Below are positions 1 through 10,319 of a stretch of 64,000 nucleotides of DNA, piece by piece. The stretch is from Dipteris shenzhenensis (Eukaryota > Polypodiophyta > Polypodiopsida > Gleicheniales), in NCBI GenBank assembly GCA_047967505.1, contig CM106541.1; one strand, written 5' to 3'. A program made the position numbers and the translations under genes. The notes beneath the pieces were generated by a model. It saw nothing but the letters and a program-made list of their open reading frames with translations. It was not told the DNA's origin and ran no database searches. How positions within the stretch are numbered: the stretch's first letter is position 1; each line of letters opens with the position of its first letter.

Positions 1-478
1 CAACAATGTACGGATCTGATCGGCAGTTTGTACGGACGACGAGCTGATGGCACGGGCTTGTATGCACGGATGGGCTACAGGCTGTACGGCGCCTGTGTAC
101 GGAATGTATAGGCAACTGCACGGGCTGATGCAATGGTACGAGGATCTGTAGGGGCGGTACGACGACGTACGGACGGAGCTGTACGGCGATCTCGGACGGA
201 GCTGTACGGCTGTACAGACGGGGCTGTACGGCAATCTCAGACGGAACGGGGCTGTTCGGCTGTACGGGCTGGCGTCGAGTGCAGGTACGGGCAAGCGTGC
301 GAATGGCGTAGGGCAACTGGGCCTAGTACGGACGTATGGAACAGCCTAGAATGGCTGTATGGACTGATGCGCAGCTTGCCTCTGAAGATGCACATACGGG
401 CTGGACTCTTCCAAGCTTGGAATGAAGAGTGACTAGCGAGCAGACTGAAGGAGCTTAGCAAGTGCAGGTCATCGACTT
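1..478 (-). mobile_element. Copia-type element, leader region rich in CCGTACAG motifs (partial)
   Basis: This stretch lies on the internal side of an antisense primer-binding site at 479-490, so it should be the untranslated leader of a copia-type LTR retrotransposon read on the minus strand and cut by the window edge. It is GC-rich and crowded with TGTACGG on the plus strand (CCGTACA on the element strand), spaced irregularly from position 7 to about 350. Several frames are open across it, but the peptides are low-complexity and I do not call a protein. Similar GTAC-rich leaders occur in the L1 elements near 16200 and 20930-21290. The copia assignment rests on the PBS and LTR only; no gag is visible. 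Confidence 0.5.
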
Positions 479-490
479 GCTCTGATACCA
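479..490 (-). other. Primer-binding site (initiator Met tRNA type), antisense copia
   Basis: GCTCTGATACCA on the plus strand is the reverse complement of TGGTATCAGAGC. That sequence pairs with the 3' end of initiator methionine tRNA and marks the start of the internal region of many copia elements. It sits two bases inside the proposed LTR. Confidence 0.75.
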
Positions 491-492
491 AA

Positions 493-754
493 TGTGAGTG
501 GAAGGGAGAGAGCAAAGTGTGAGAGCAGGAGCAGGAGAGAGAGAGAGCTGAAAACGATAGTTGCAATAGGTGAGTGTAATACAACTGAAGAGAGTGATAG
601 GTTTTGTCTAAGTGACAAAACCCTATCCTTCACTAATCGTAGTTAGTGAACTAACTGTGGTTAGGGGGAAAAATCTCTAAGTGAGGGAAAAGTGCCCCTA
701 GCCTACTTATTACATTACATTGGTCACTGCTAAATTATAACAATAATTCTAACA
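493..754 (-). mobile_element. Copia-type 5' LTR, antisense
   Basis: The interval begins TGTGAG next to the PBS and ends TTCTAACA, so on the element strand it reads TGTTAGAAT to CTCACA, with the TG/CA ends usual for LTRs and about 262 bp long. A GA-rich tract lies at 525-550. The matching 3' LTR would be left of the window, so neither the target duplication nor LTR divergence can be checked. Confidence 0.55.
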
Positions 755-2039
755 GCAATGTCTGCCTAGAAAGGTCTTTTGTTCATAGATATGCCATACA
801 TACATGTATTTGTATTTATAGATATAGAGATAAGGGGAAGCCTCGATTAGGAAGAAGGTGAGCTTACATAAAGCACATTCTCTTCATTCGGTATACAAGT
901 TGTACTACAAGACAATTCATTTTCGTCTCACCAAAACACTTGATTCTAAGCAAATATATTGGAAAATTTAGCTGGCAATACACTATGAAACAAGATAGAA
1001 ATTTTACAATACGAGCTGTCCCTAAAAAATAAAGTTGGCAACACAGCAGGAACCATAACTAGATAATCCATAAGCATGCCCGATCCCATCACATGAAAGA
1101 AAATGAAAACTCACCAAGAGGCTATTATGTATGATAATCACATGCCGCGTGTATGCACTACACCTCTCTCTACAAGATCCTGAATCCAATACTCGTGACA
1201 GACTACAAAAACCTAAATTCTTACATGGAGAGTCCAATCATAGTCATTGCCTCTTTATTTGATCAAATTAGAGCTGTGATAACGGTAGCCTTGCAAAACC
1301 TAAAGGCTTTTGTCAGATCCATGCTAAGTACCTAATGCGTTGTCTCCATGATAGATCATTGAACAAAGCATTACTTGGACACCGTATCATTGTACTACTG
1401 TAAGCTTATAGCAAATGCCTCATAGAGATGGTAAGTCCCTTAGCACTGTCGTGCACAAAATTTAGAAACAAGTCTCAAAATGAAAAATGTGCAATGCAAC
1501 TCAACCTTCACAAGAGAAGCTAGAAAGAGAAAAAAAGTTTTTGCTTATATGAAGAGGCCACACGTCATATTTTGATAAGAGCTAGCAATTGTTGCTATCC
1601 ATGAGGATTGGGGTCAGAAATAAGCAGTGTTGTGCATCCCAAGATTGTATGGCAGCTAGAAGAGGGCATGCTCAGACTAATTGCAATTCAGCTTGGGGGA
1701 GAAACTTTTACATTGTGAGATAAAGCTGGCTTTGTGAGATGTCCGGAGAAATGGTCCTAGCTAGGTGAAGCACCTTTCAATATGGTACTAGCTAGGTGAT
1801 ATAAGCATACGACTATCACAGAGACAATTTCTTAGTTCTCTTTTAAAGCAGAATTACCAGTTTGGTGTGACTCTGTCAGCAAGGACTTGAGTTTAATTGC
1901 TAAAAGCATCTTGAACAAGTGTTTACAATGTATCTATCACAACATCACACTAGTATGGAGCACTAAGATACATAGTGTATATGTGTACAAGCTATTGTGA
2001 TAATCTATTCTAAGAATATGTCTACATATGACATCCAAA
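755..2039. other. Gap without recognisable gene, probably intron or decayed repeat
   Basis: AT-rich sequence without a long open frame and without a protein I recognise. A GTGAG donor-like site appears on the minus strand near 1115, and the 71-codon minus-strand frame at 1022-1237 crosses it, but the peptide does not match the VPS53 region expected after exon 8. If VPS53 continues leftwards, this would lie in or beyond its eighth intron. Confidence 0.3.
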
Positions 2040-3052
2040 GCTTCAAGGATGGTTCTGCCGGGGTGTCTTCTGCAAATTGTGATTCTATTTCCAGGTCTTC
2101 CGCACTGTGCCAGGTGACTGCGTCCTGTTCTTCCAGCATGCTACAAAAATTGTAGATCTGTTTTCAAGAGTTTCCAGGTTGTGCTGTCTCAGAGAAATTG
2201 TGATTCTATTTCTAGAGTGTCTAGGTTGTGCAGGAAGATTGTGATTTGATTCTGGATGTTTTCGGGCTGTGCTAGCTGATTTTGGTAACTTTCCAGGCGT
2301 GGATGTTCGCTTCTAAGCTGCTTTTGGGGTTGTGCTAGAGCAAAATCAGCTTATCTCCGCAAGATCTAGGGTTTTCCAGCCAGGGTGACCTTTCTTCAGT
2401 GAATTCCGGGTAGAAGAAGGCTTGTCTTTGCCTGCTTTTGCCGTTCCCGGATTGGTTGCTAGCTAGTTATTGTGTTTGGGTTTCTTTCCTCACGAAGAAG
2501 GGTTGATTTATGCTGTTGGGTAGTGGCCAGGGACGCTATAGATTGAGGCAACCCACTGGAAAGTGTTTGGTTGTTTTGATTGCACCAGAGATGTTGAGGG
2601 CTTTGTCTTGCAGTTGTTCAACCGTGTCTAGCTGGTTGGGCACTTGGTTGTGCGATTGCACGAGTGATTCAGACAGTGGATGCTATTGGGGTCTCTGTTG
2701 CATGCTTTAGTTGGCTGAGGATACAGGATTATCTAGTGATTGGATGCCATTTACCGTTTGAAGTTGAGCAGGGAATTACAAGGTGGGTTGGACAAGGAGT
2801 CTGCGGGCGTTGGTTTGCCTATGGTGCAACTTCTTAGAGACCTTTGTAATCAACCGCTTGGCTTCAAATGAATGTTAAATAAATACCGCAAGGGGCACCA
2901 ACGTTTGAGGCCAATCAGTGTTCTTGTTTCTAAGTAGGAGCGCTCTTGCTCCCCTGTGATTTGTTTTGTGGGGCATATTTGCTTATCAATTTACTGTGTA
3001 TGCTGTAATTAAGTGGATCCTACCACCCTTTACGTTGTTGAGGCTGGTTTCA
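2040..3052 (+). mobile_element. Gypsy-type element, 5' LTR (start uncertain)
   Basis: About 800 bp of this block (from about 2260) repeats at 7228-8029, with the same end, GGCTGGTTTCA, so the two blocks are LTRs of one element. The left edge cannot be fixed because the downstream LTR is truncated at its own start; 2040 is an estimate. Between 2079 and 2290 are about four imperfect copies of a 45-50 bp unit beginning ATTGTGATTCTATTT. The 2510-2710 frame inside it recurs in the other LTR at 7535-7738 and is non-coding LTR sequence. A polyadenylation-like AAATAAATA lies near 2878. Confidence 0.75.
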
Positions 3053-3053
3053 A

Positions 3054-3073
3054 TGGTTCCATTGCCGAGATTC
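3054..3073 (+). other. Degenerate primer-binding site, tRNA-Asp type
   Basis: TGGTTCCATTGCCGAGATTC follows the LTR end by one base. It resembles the plant gypsy PBS TGGCGCCGTTGCCGGGGATT (tRNA-Asp) with several substitutions, consistent with an old copy or a different tRNA. Confidence 0.5.
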
Positions 3074-3161
3074 ACCAAACTTCTTCAAGAGGGGAGCCTG
3101 TGGTTGGCTTGGTGCAAGTCCAGCAGACTAGGTGAAGAAGATAGCATACTATTAAGTAAAT

Positions 3162-4591
3162 ATGTCACACAGGGAGAGATCCATGAGCCTTACTGAGGAG
3201 GAAGAGCAAATGTCTCAATCTCTTGGTGGTGACCAAGGTGCAGGAGAGGAGACACGGCATGTTGTAGAGCATCAGGATGATCGGATGAATGAGGAGGATG
3301 TGGAACTATTCAAGGCACAGATGCAGAGTTTTATGAGTGCTTTCACGCAGTTCACACAGGATCCTCGCTTCCAGAGGATGATGAACTCAGAGCTGCGGCT
3401 GAAGAAAACAAAGCCTGATGATAGGGATAAGGATAGGGATGTTGAAGCTAACAAGCGACCACATGTCACTTTTTAGGATCAACCCTCTCAAATCCCCTAT
3501 GGTCAGCAGCAATCTAATACAATTCCACAGCCGACTCAAGGTAATAATTTTAATCCATGGTTTCCGGACAGTAAGGAGTTTTGGCAAACCCGGTTCAACC
3601 AAGTTATTTTGGTGGTGGTTCAGTGTTTCAGGCTATGGTCAGCCCACAAGCCCAATTTTCGGGTATGCGTGCTAGTCAAACAATTGGGTTTCAGCCTAGT
3701 TTACAGCCTATGGGACGGAACATTGTGTATGCAAATGTTGGAGCAGCCCTAGGGATGCAAACAGGTATGCCAAATGCAGCAACAGGTAACCTTGCTTTGG
3801 GAAATATGCAAAATTCAGGAGCTGGCCTGAATAATACAGCTTTTCCCAATGCTGGTAGTGTGCGGGATAGAGTGAGTGCTGCTGTCCCTTTTGCCCAGGC
3901 ACCTGTTTATGACAATTTGGCACCTCAAGGGAAGTTGAAGGACTTTAAATAGGCACGTGCAGCAGTGAAATTTGAGACATTCAGCGGGGTGCAGGACAAA
4001 CTCAAGGCCTTGGCCTTTTTGCAGCAATTCGATGCAGCCTACACACGAGGGAATTTCACAGAGTCATCCAAAGTACGCCAGGCTGCAAGTTTTTTAAAGG
4101 GGAATGCACTTCAGTGGTGGACCACTATGCTTATGCAAAACACTACACCAAACACGTGGGTAGGTTTCAAGCAGGTGTTTTCAGTTGCGTGGCTTACCAC
4201 AACTTTTGAAGTTGATATTATGACTGCTTGGCATGAGCTGAATTCCATTAATTGCCGCACAGCAAGTTTTGGGCAGCTTTGTTGCCCGTTAACTCCTACC
4301 AGCTTTGTTGTTCCTTTCACTGAGCAGGTTGAGAAATATTGTTGCGGGCTGCCTAAGGAGTTGAGAGACTACTGCACGAAGACCCAAGTCTCCAATATGT
4401 CTCAGCTTATCGAGAATGCTAGCACGGCATATGCTTTGATGCAGGGGAGGACTTCTCGGTTCAAAGGTGGACAGAAGCAGGAAGCTAAGAAAGATGACAT
4501 AGATAAGAAAACTGGGTTCCGATTTTCCAAAATAGAGAAGAAGGCCAATCGTCAAAATGCTGCGTTTATTGCAGAGGCGACAAAACAATAA
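3162..4591 (+). pseudogene. Gypsy Gag (matrix/capsid), broken
   Basis: Gag-like sequence in at least three blocks: 3162-3476 (acidic N-terminus ending at TAG), 3581-3952 (low-complexity Met/Gln/Asn/Gly linker) and 3965-4591 (capsid). The second and third share a frame and are separated by one TAG at 3950; the first is in another frame. The capsid block holds the typical retrotransposon gag signature KFETFSG, then FLQQFDAAY and LKGNALQWWTTM. Gag forms the particle that packages element RNA. The neighbours, a PBS upstream and zinc knuckle, RT and integrase downstream, confirm a gypsy order. The reading frame is interrupted, so this copy cannot make Gag. Confidence 0.85.
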
Positions 4592-5334
4592 AAAGGCATC
4601 CGCGTATTTGAGTCCAGAGGAGCGGAAAACTCTCTATGAGGAAAAGAAGTGCTTCAAATGCAAAGAACCAGGTCATGTGTCTCGGGATTGCCCAAAGTGG
4701 AATGAGGAGAAGGCTGAGGCAAGCAAAGGTGATCAAAAGGGGAAGAAACTAAAGACCATCGCTGGTTTGATGCCTGATGTGATCAGTGAGCAGCCCCAAG
4801 GTGAGGAAACTGAGTTATGCAAAGCTTGGGGTAAGGTTCGGGACTAAACGGCTCTTGTTTTCTTTGATCCACGTGCAAAGGCCAATTTTATTTCTCCCGA
4901 TGGCAACGAGATTGGGCATTCGAGCTGAGGAGATGGGACCGAGTTGTGAAGCTGGCATGGCTAACCCGGAGTTCACCACTCCTGTCACACCTATCATAGG
5001 GACGTTGCGGTTACATATCCAGTCTTTTGTGGAAAGCGAAGACTTTTATATTATGCCATTTTTGTTGGGTATGCCATGGATGCATCGTTGGGATGCGGTG
5101 ATCGAAGCCAAGAAGAGAAAAATTACACTTTTGCATAAGGGGAAGACCCATGTAATTGACACAAAATTAAAAGGGGAGTCTGTCCCAGTTGTAACGGCTT
5201 CTACCATTAATTTTGTAATGAAAAGTCATATTTCTGCATACATGGTTTTTGCTAGAGAGATACCCCTTGTAAATGAAGAACATACTGTCTCCCGTTTGAA
5301 AAAGCAAAGGGCTGTTTTTCTAACCGAATTTTAA
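4557..5334 (+). pseudogene. Gypsy zinc knuckle and retropepsin-like protease, frameshifted
   Basis: The frame at 4557-4847 carries a CCHC zinc knuckle, CFKCKEPGHVSRDC, which closes Gag and binds RNA. Protease-like sequence follows in mixed frames: a FFDPRAKANFISP stretch near 4858-4896, where the DTGA/DSGA active site would be, and then 4786-5334 with MATRLGIRAEEMG and LLGMPWMHRWDA, which match the flap and C-terminal part of gypsy proteases. The canonical D-S/T-G triad is not seen (D-P-R at that place), a feature of some gypsy lineages or of decay. At least two frame changes break it. Confidence 0.75.
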
Positions 5335-5468
5335 GATTGCTTTTCTAATGAGTTGCCTAGTGAGCTTTCACCAGAAAGGCCAAAGGACCATGGGATTGAC
5401 ATCATATATGGCAGTAGTCCACCCAATAGACCACTTACAGAGTTAGTGCGGCACAGCAGGAGGAGATC

Positions 5469-6250
5469 ATGAGTCAGGTAAATGAACTTTTGGAGAAGGG
5501 GCTGATTCAGCCAAGTTCATCGCCTTATTGCTCTCCAGTTCTGTTGATTCAGAAGGACGGTTCTTGGCGTATGTGTATTGATTACCGCGCCTTGAATAAG
5601 ATCACCATTAAGAATCGCTTTCCTATACCCAAGATAGATGATATTCTGGATAAATTAAAGGAGGGAGCTGTTTTCACTCGCATTGATTTGAAGAGTAGGT
5701 ACCATCAGGTTCGCATACGTCCAGAGGATGTGCATAAGACGGCGTTCAGGACTTCTTTTGGATTGTATGAGTTTTGTAATATGTCTTTCGGACTCACTAA
5801 TGCTCCTGCCACCTTCAATCGTATGATGGACAGGATTTTTCGAGACCACAGAGCCTTCATGGGTACATTCTTTGATGACATGACTGTATTTTCGAAAAAT
5901 GAGGAGGAGCATCGGGAGCATCTCGCGATTGTGTTCGCTGAGCTCAGAAGTGAGAGGTTGCTCATAAACCCCAAGAAGAGTGAGTTTTTCATGGCTGAGA
6001 TTCATTTTCTAGGGCATATTGTTTCCAAGGATGGGGTTCGTATGGATCCAGCTAAAGTGGAAGCAATACGGAGTTGGCCACAACCAAAGAATTTGCATGA
6101 GGTTGTAGTTTCCTGGGTTTGTGTTCCTACTACCGTCGTTTTATCCGTGACTTTGCAGAAATTGCAGCCACTATGCATGCGCTTTCCAAGAAGGAGAGAC
6201 CTTTCCAATGGACACAAGCGGAGAATCACTCTTTTGAGGAGTTGAAGCGT
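5469..6250 (+). pseudogene. Gypsy reverse transcriptase
   Basis: An open frame of 258 codons contains the ordered RT blocks: ELLEKGLIQPSSSPYCSPV, KDGSWRMCIDYRALN, FPIPKIDDILDKL, FTRIDLKSRYHQVRI, TAFRTSFGLYEF, FGLTNAPATFNRMM and the catalytic FFDDMTVFS. Then LINPKKSEFF and IHFLGHIVSKDG give the thumb. It copies element RNA into cDNA. FFDD replaces the common Y/F-x-DD with both aspartates intact. The frame is lost near 6110, where RNase H continues in another frame, so the polyprotein is broken. Confidence 0.93.
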
Positions 6251-6630
6251 AGGCTTACAACAGATCCGGTGCTGATTTTACCTTACTTGAGGAAGTCTTT
6301 TCACGTGCACATGGATGCTTGCGGTAAAAATGGTATTGGAGTTGTTCTCACACAGGATGGGCATCCAATAGCTTATGGGAGTCACATTCTACAGCCAGCT
6401 GAGTTGCATTGCATTTACAGATTTATGAGAAGGAGATGTTGGTTGTACTTCATGCTTTATCCACTTGGAAGCATTATCTATTGGAAGATGATTTTACAAT
6501 ACAAACGGATCATCAGTCTTTGCGCTACTTCTTGATGCAATCTAAGCAAACTTCTTGTCAATGTTAGAAGAATGTGGTAGCAGATGCTTTGTCCAGAAAG
6601 CCACAAGTTTCAGCTGTGACAATTGCTTAT
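6119..6630 (+). pseudogene. Gypsy RNase H
   Basis: The frame continues from RT with YRRFIRDFAEIAA, then FQWTQAENHSFEELKRRLT and HVHMDACGKNGIGVVL, the RNase H first strand with its catalytic Asp, then PIAYGSHIL. The end, TDHQSL-like and LSRKPQ-like at 6500-6600, is frameshifted. The enzyme degrades template RNA during reverse transcription. It is non-functional here because of the frame breaks on both sides. Confidence 0.85.
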
Positions 6631-6731
6631 CACAATGAGTTGGATGTAATGAAGGATTACACTATGCAGAAGATGAGCAATTTGCTGAAATCTATGACCA
6701 ACTTAATAATGGACACAGGCACGAGCATTAT

Positions 6732-7227
6732 GTGCTTAAGGAGGGGTTTATGATGATGCATGGTAGGTTGTGTGTAGCTAGGCAGTTGAGGCAGAAGGTC
6801 ATGAGAGAATGTCATGATCCACCGTATGCAGGACATCGAGGTATTGATGCTACAGTTAAGGCGGTGGAGCATTTCTTTTATTGGCCTATGCTGCGTCACG
6901 ATGTTGATGAGTATGTTCGCACATGCCTAACTTGTCAGAAGGCAAAGTATGATCGCAGGAAGACTCCTGGACTGTTACGTCCTTTGCCCATACCCAATGG
7001 ACCATGGGAGAGCATAGCCATGAACTTTATTTTTGATTAGCGGAGGACACCTACAGGTAATAATGGAGTATGGACGATCATTGATCACTTCAGCAAGCAG
7101 GCACACTTCATTCCTGTACAGAAGAAGATTAGGGTGGATCCTATGACGAAGTTATTTATGCAGAATATCTTCAAGTATCATGGTATGGTATGCCAAAGTC
7201 CATTGTGAGTGATCGAGACCCACGCAT
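6732..7227 (+). pseudogene. Gypsy integrase, N-terminal half only
   Basis: The HHCC zinc-binding domain is clear: ECHDPPYAGHRGIDATVK, YWPMLRHDVDEYVRTC and LTCQKAKYDRR, followed by GLLRPLPIPNGPWESIAM. A TAG near 7038 interrupts it. The core continues as an IDHFSKQAHF-like stretch and SIVSDRDPRI, then stops abruptly at about 7227, where LTR sequence begins. The rest of the catalytic core, the C-terminal domain, the 3' untranslated part and the polypurine tract are missing, so an internal deletion joined integrase to the 3' LTR. Confidence 0.88.
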
Positions 7228-8029
7228 AGGTTTCCAGACTGTGATAGCTGATTTTGGTGACTTTCCAAGCGTGGGTGTTCGCTTCTAAGCTGCTTTTGGG
7301 GCTGTGCCAAAGCAGAATCAGCTTATCTCCGCATGATCTAGGGTTTTCCAGCCAGGGTGACCTTTCTTCAGTGGATTCCAAGTACAAGAAGGCTTGTCTT
7401 TGCCTGCTTTTGCCATTCCCGGATTGGTTGCTGGCTAGTTATTGCGATTGGGTTTCTTTTCTCGCGAAGAAGGGTTGATTTATGATGTTGGGTAGTGGCC
7501 AGGGACGCTATAGATTGAGGCAACCCACTAGGAAGTGTTTAATTGTTTTGATTGCACCAGAGTTCAGATGTTGAGGGCTTTGTCTTGCAGTTGTTCAACC
7601 GTGTCTGGCTGGTTGGGCACTTGGTTGTGCGATTGCACGAGTGGTTCAGACAGTGGATGCTATTGGGGTCTCTGTTGCATGCTTTGGTTGGCTGAGGATA
7701 CAGGATTGTCTAGTGATTGGATGCCATTTACCGTTTGAAGTTGAGCAGGGAATTACAAGGTGGGCTGGATGGGGAGTCTGCGGACGTTGGTTTGCCTAAG
7801 GTGCAGCTTCCCAGAGACCTTTGTAATCAACCGCTTGGCTTCAAATGAATGTTAAATAAATACCGCAAGGGGCGCCAACGTTTGGGGCCAATCGGTGTTC
7901 TTGTTTCTGAGTAGGAGCGCTCTAGCTCCCCTGTGATATGTTTTGTGGTGCATATTTACTTGTCAATTTACTGTGTATGCTGTAATTAAGTGGATCCTAC
8001 CACCCCTTACGTTGTTGAGGCTGGTTTCA
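7228..8029 (+). mobile_element. Gypsy-type element, 3' LTR (5'-truncated)
   Basis: Near-identical to about 2260-3052, with scattered substitutions and small indels, ending at the same GGCTGGTTTCA. Its upstream part is lost to the deletion that fused it to integrase. The sequence divergence from the 5' LTR is easily visible by eye, so the insertion is not recent. No target duplication can be shown because the 5' LTR start is unknown. Confidence 0.85.
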
Positions 8030-8044
8030 GCCACTAATGCCATA

Positions 8045-8059
8045 GACAAGGACAGGACT
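8045..8059. repeat. Target-site duplication, left copy (15 bp)
   Basis: GACAAGGACAGGACT, repeated exactly at 9384-9398. It flanks the poly(T)-headed retroposon between them, as expected for L1-type target-primed insertion. Confidence 0.9.
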
Positions 8060-9383
8060 TTTTTTTTTCGCAAAAATAAGGGCTAATTATATTACTTTCG
8101 AAACAAGGAATACAAGAGATTCAACAGCAATGCTGGAGCACAGGGATAACTCCCACCGGCGAAACTACAAGCCACACAGGGCTAAGCATAAAACTGTTGC
8201 AAAATGCTGTCAAAACAAGATGCCCTAGTCTGGGTCTTCTGAAAACCAGTAAACCGCGAAACCAAAAAAGCTACGGATCCCTGATGAAGTGAATCCTGGA
8301 GGTACTCGTGATCCAAGAAGGTATGGATCCCTCCTCCGCTGAGCTTCCGTCCATCGAGCCCGCCCGAGGGCACCAACAGGAAAAGACCCGCCTGCATGAG
8401 CAACCACCGCCTGGCGAGGGGCAAGTCCACACTCCAGTAGCCCGCTCCACGCATCTGCAGGCCTCGACCCAGTTGGGGTGCCTCCTGGTACGACAAGAAA
8501 GAGTAGAGTCCCAAGAGAAGGGATCGAGTCCAGCAGCCCTGCACATAGAGCCACGAGCCGCCGCCCTGTGGGTAGAAAGTCTTCGAGACAGTGAACCATC
8601 AACTGATATGACTCCTCTGAGTCAACATCCAGCAATCGAGGCCGACCATGACCAAGGTGCCAACCACGATCAAGAACCCCTGCTAGGAGGAAAGCAGTGA
8701 AGCCACGTCGAGGTAGCAAGGTTCCACGAGCCGGTGTAGCTCCGAGATCAAAAGCGCCAGGATCCCTGTTGTCGAGCTTGACCATCAAGAAGAGCTCTTG
8801 ACCACCATGGGGGCAGGCATCTCGCATCTCTATCTCCTTGAGCTCGAGGTAGTACCAAACCTTTCCTCGACAAAAGGTCCCGAGCACACACAATGCTTCC
8901 TGAAAGATGTTCCTGTTGCTGCGATGAAGGTACAGGTGATGCAAGCCGCTGGGGCAGAGGAGCAGGCTACAGCCAACAATGCTCCCCTCTGAGGAGGTGC
9001 AATGCCCCAAGCCACGTGTGGCACGAGAAATCAACTTGCACCTGCAAGCCCTACGCGAACGAAGCATGCCCCAACAAGAGGGCAAAGGGTGCAGACCGCC
9101 CAACCCGCCGCTGGCCAGCTCTGCCGCTAGAGGTGAACCCACCATCACACAATCGAGGTTGCTCAAGCGAGGTCTACGGAGGCCCAGGTGAGGGAGGTTC
9201 CGTTGAACTCCAGCCGTTGCTGCCATCAAATCGAAGAGGGGTGCGAGGCGAGGTGGAGGAGGGCGAGGGAGGGGAAGTGGAGGAAGACGGGGGGGAGGGG
9301 GGTGAAGCGGCGCGCAGGCAGCGAGGGGCCGTGGGCGACGGGGCTGCAACAGCAAGGAGGCGGGAAGGTCGCGATGTGATGAT
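8060..9383 (-). mobile_element. Retroposed transcript with poly(A) tail, 15-bp TSDs
   Basis: A GC-rich 1.3-kb insert begins on the plus strand with a T run and ends next to the second copy of the 15-bp duplication. On the minus strand it is therefore a transcript-like unit with a 3' poly(A) tail. Its 3' end, ATTAGCCCTTATTTTTGCG before the A run, looks like an mRNA or L1-mobilised 3' UTR. The 5' end is extremely C-rich. I do not recognise a SINE (no A/B boxes seen) or LINE enzyme, so it is either a processed pseudogene or a non-autonomous retroposon. It landed just downstream of the gypsy 3' LTR. Confidence 0.75.
8225..9226 (-). CDS. Unknown 333-aa open reading frame inside the retroposon
   Basis: From the first ATG at 9226 (MAATAGVQRN) the frame stays open for 333 codons. 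It is open further upstream through a proline-rich stretch to the target duplication, but without an ATG. The protein has a middle part WYYLELKEIEMRD and a region rich in Gly, Leu and Arg. I recognise no domain and no transmembrane pattern I would trust. The GC-rich composition makes long open frames more likely by chance, and the two other minus frames and a plus frame are also partly open. Treat it as hypothetical; it could be the remnant of a retroposed host coding sequence. Confidence 0.3.
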   Translation of the reverse strand: MAATAGVQRNLPHLGLRRPRLSNLDCVMVGSPLAAELASGGLGGLHPLPSCWGMLRSRRACRCKLISRATRGLGHCTSSEGSIVGCSLLLCPSGLHHLYLHRSNRNIFQEALCVLGTFCRGKVWYYLELKEIEMRDACPHGGQELFLMVKLDNRDPGAFDLGATPARGTLLPRRGFTAFLLAGVLDRGWHLGHGRPRLLDVDSEESYQLMVHCLEDFLPTGRRLVALCAGLLDSIPSLGTLLFLVVPGGTPTGSRPADAWSGLLECGLAPRQAVVAHAGGSFPVGALGRARWTEAQRRRDPYLLGSRVPPGFTSSGIRSFFGFAVYWFSEDPD

Positions 9384-9398
9384 GACAAGGACAGGACT
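9384..9398. repeat. Target-site duplication, right copy (15 bp)
   Basis: Exact repeat of 8045-8059. Confidence 0.9.
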
Positions 9399-10315
9399 AA
9401 CTAAGATAGCTTACTCCATCTTCATATAGTGGAGCCGAAGTCCTTGACTTTATGAGAGTACATGGCTGAAGGGTCAAAGTCTACCAGGATGATCTTATGT
9501 AGGACCAATGGTCTACTATGGATCTATCATGAATATGTACTTTCAAAAGAAATAAAGAGAAATCTTTTAGATTGACTTGAGTTGACTTCAGACAACTAGA
9601 ACAAGTTTCATTTTCCTTTGCTTTGCATTGGTTACAAAACACTGTGGGGAGGCCCACAAGGGACTAGAATTAGTCCATGCATTTGGTTAATCTCTAATAG
9701 GTTAAAGTGCTGGATTTGTTTTGTGCAAGGTGCAAGACTTTCCCCCACTTTTAAGGGGAAAAGCACAAGGGGCCCACTTGAGTGACAAGCATTAAAGACA
9801 CCCCACTATATTGAGAAAGTGCCTGCTTTTGGTGAAAAGACAATGAAAGTGCTTGCTTTTGGAGAAAGCCTAGCTTTCTGGGAAAGTCGCATATTGTAGG
9901 TGCTTGGCCTAGTCTATAAATTAAGGGCCTCTAAGCTCTCAAGTCATGTTGCGATTTTGACTCAAACTCTTGCTCTCCCTTGTGAGCCACTTGTACAATA
10001 GATTTCTATTGCAGTAAAGACCTATTGTGGCAGCCAGCCCTTAATTCTTGCCCCTAGCGCTGTTTTCACTTTCTCACTTTTCTCCCACACTCTCTCTATT
10101 GTGATTTGTTTCCCAGCCCCATTGTTGAGATTCCAGTTTGCTGTTTGAAGTTCCCAGCTTCTAGACGAAGTCCGTCTACAAGTGTGATTCACTCTAGGGT
10201 GCTGCAAATTGAATTTCCTTGCTGCAATTGTTTCCAGCCAGTTCTGGCCCCGTTTTCTAGTGTGCGAATTCAGCTGAGAGCTGTGTCTTGATTATGAGAG
10301 CTGAGTTAAGGTTTG
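9399..10315. other. Non-coding stretch with LTR-like promoter features
   Basis: No protein-coding signal. On the plus strand a CTATAAATTA box near 9913 is followed by pyrimidine-rich sequence, then TTGTACAATAGATTTC and GCAGTAAAGACC, a layout reminiscent of the U3-R-U5 part of a plant LTR. The ends and a PBS were not found, so a solo or truncated LTR is only a suggestion. Confidence 0.3.
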
Positions 10316-10319
10316 GTTA

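Noticed and set aside
1-430. CRISPR-like spaced repeats (TGTACGG)
   Set aside because: Motif spacing is irregular and the repeat is only about 7-9 bp with no constant spacers; the context is a eukaryotic retroelement leader.
1022-1237. Possible further VPS53 exon with a GTGAG donor near 1115
   Set aside because: The peptide does not resemble the VPS53 segment that should follow exon 8, and no acceptor with matching phase was found.
2510-2710. 66-codon open frame, repeated at 7535-7738
   Set aside because: Both copies are in LTRs of the same gypsy element and have no domain; they are LTR sequence.
8893-9429. 178-codon plus-strand open frame
   Set aside because: Antisense to the retroposon and GC-driven; the poly(A) and TSD place the transcript on the minus strand.
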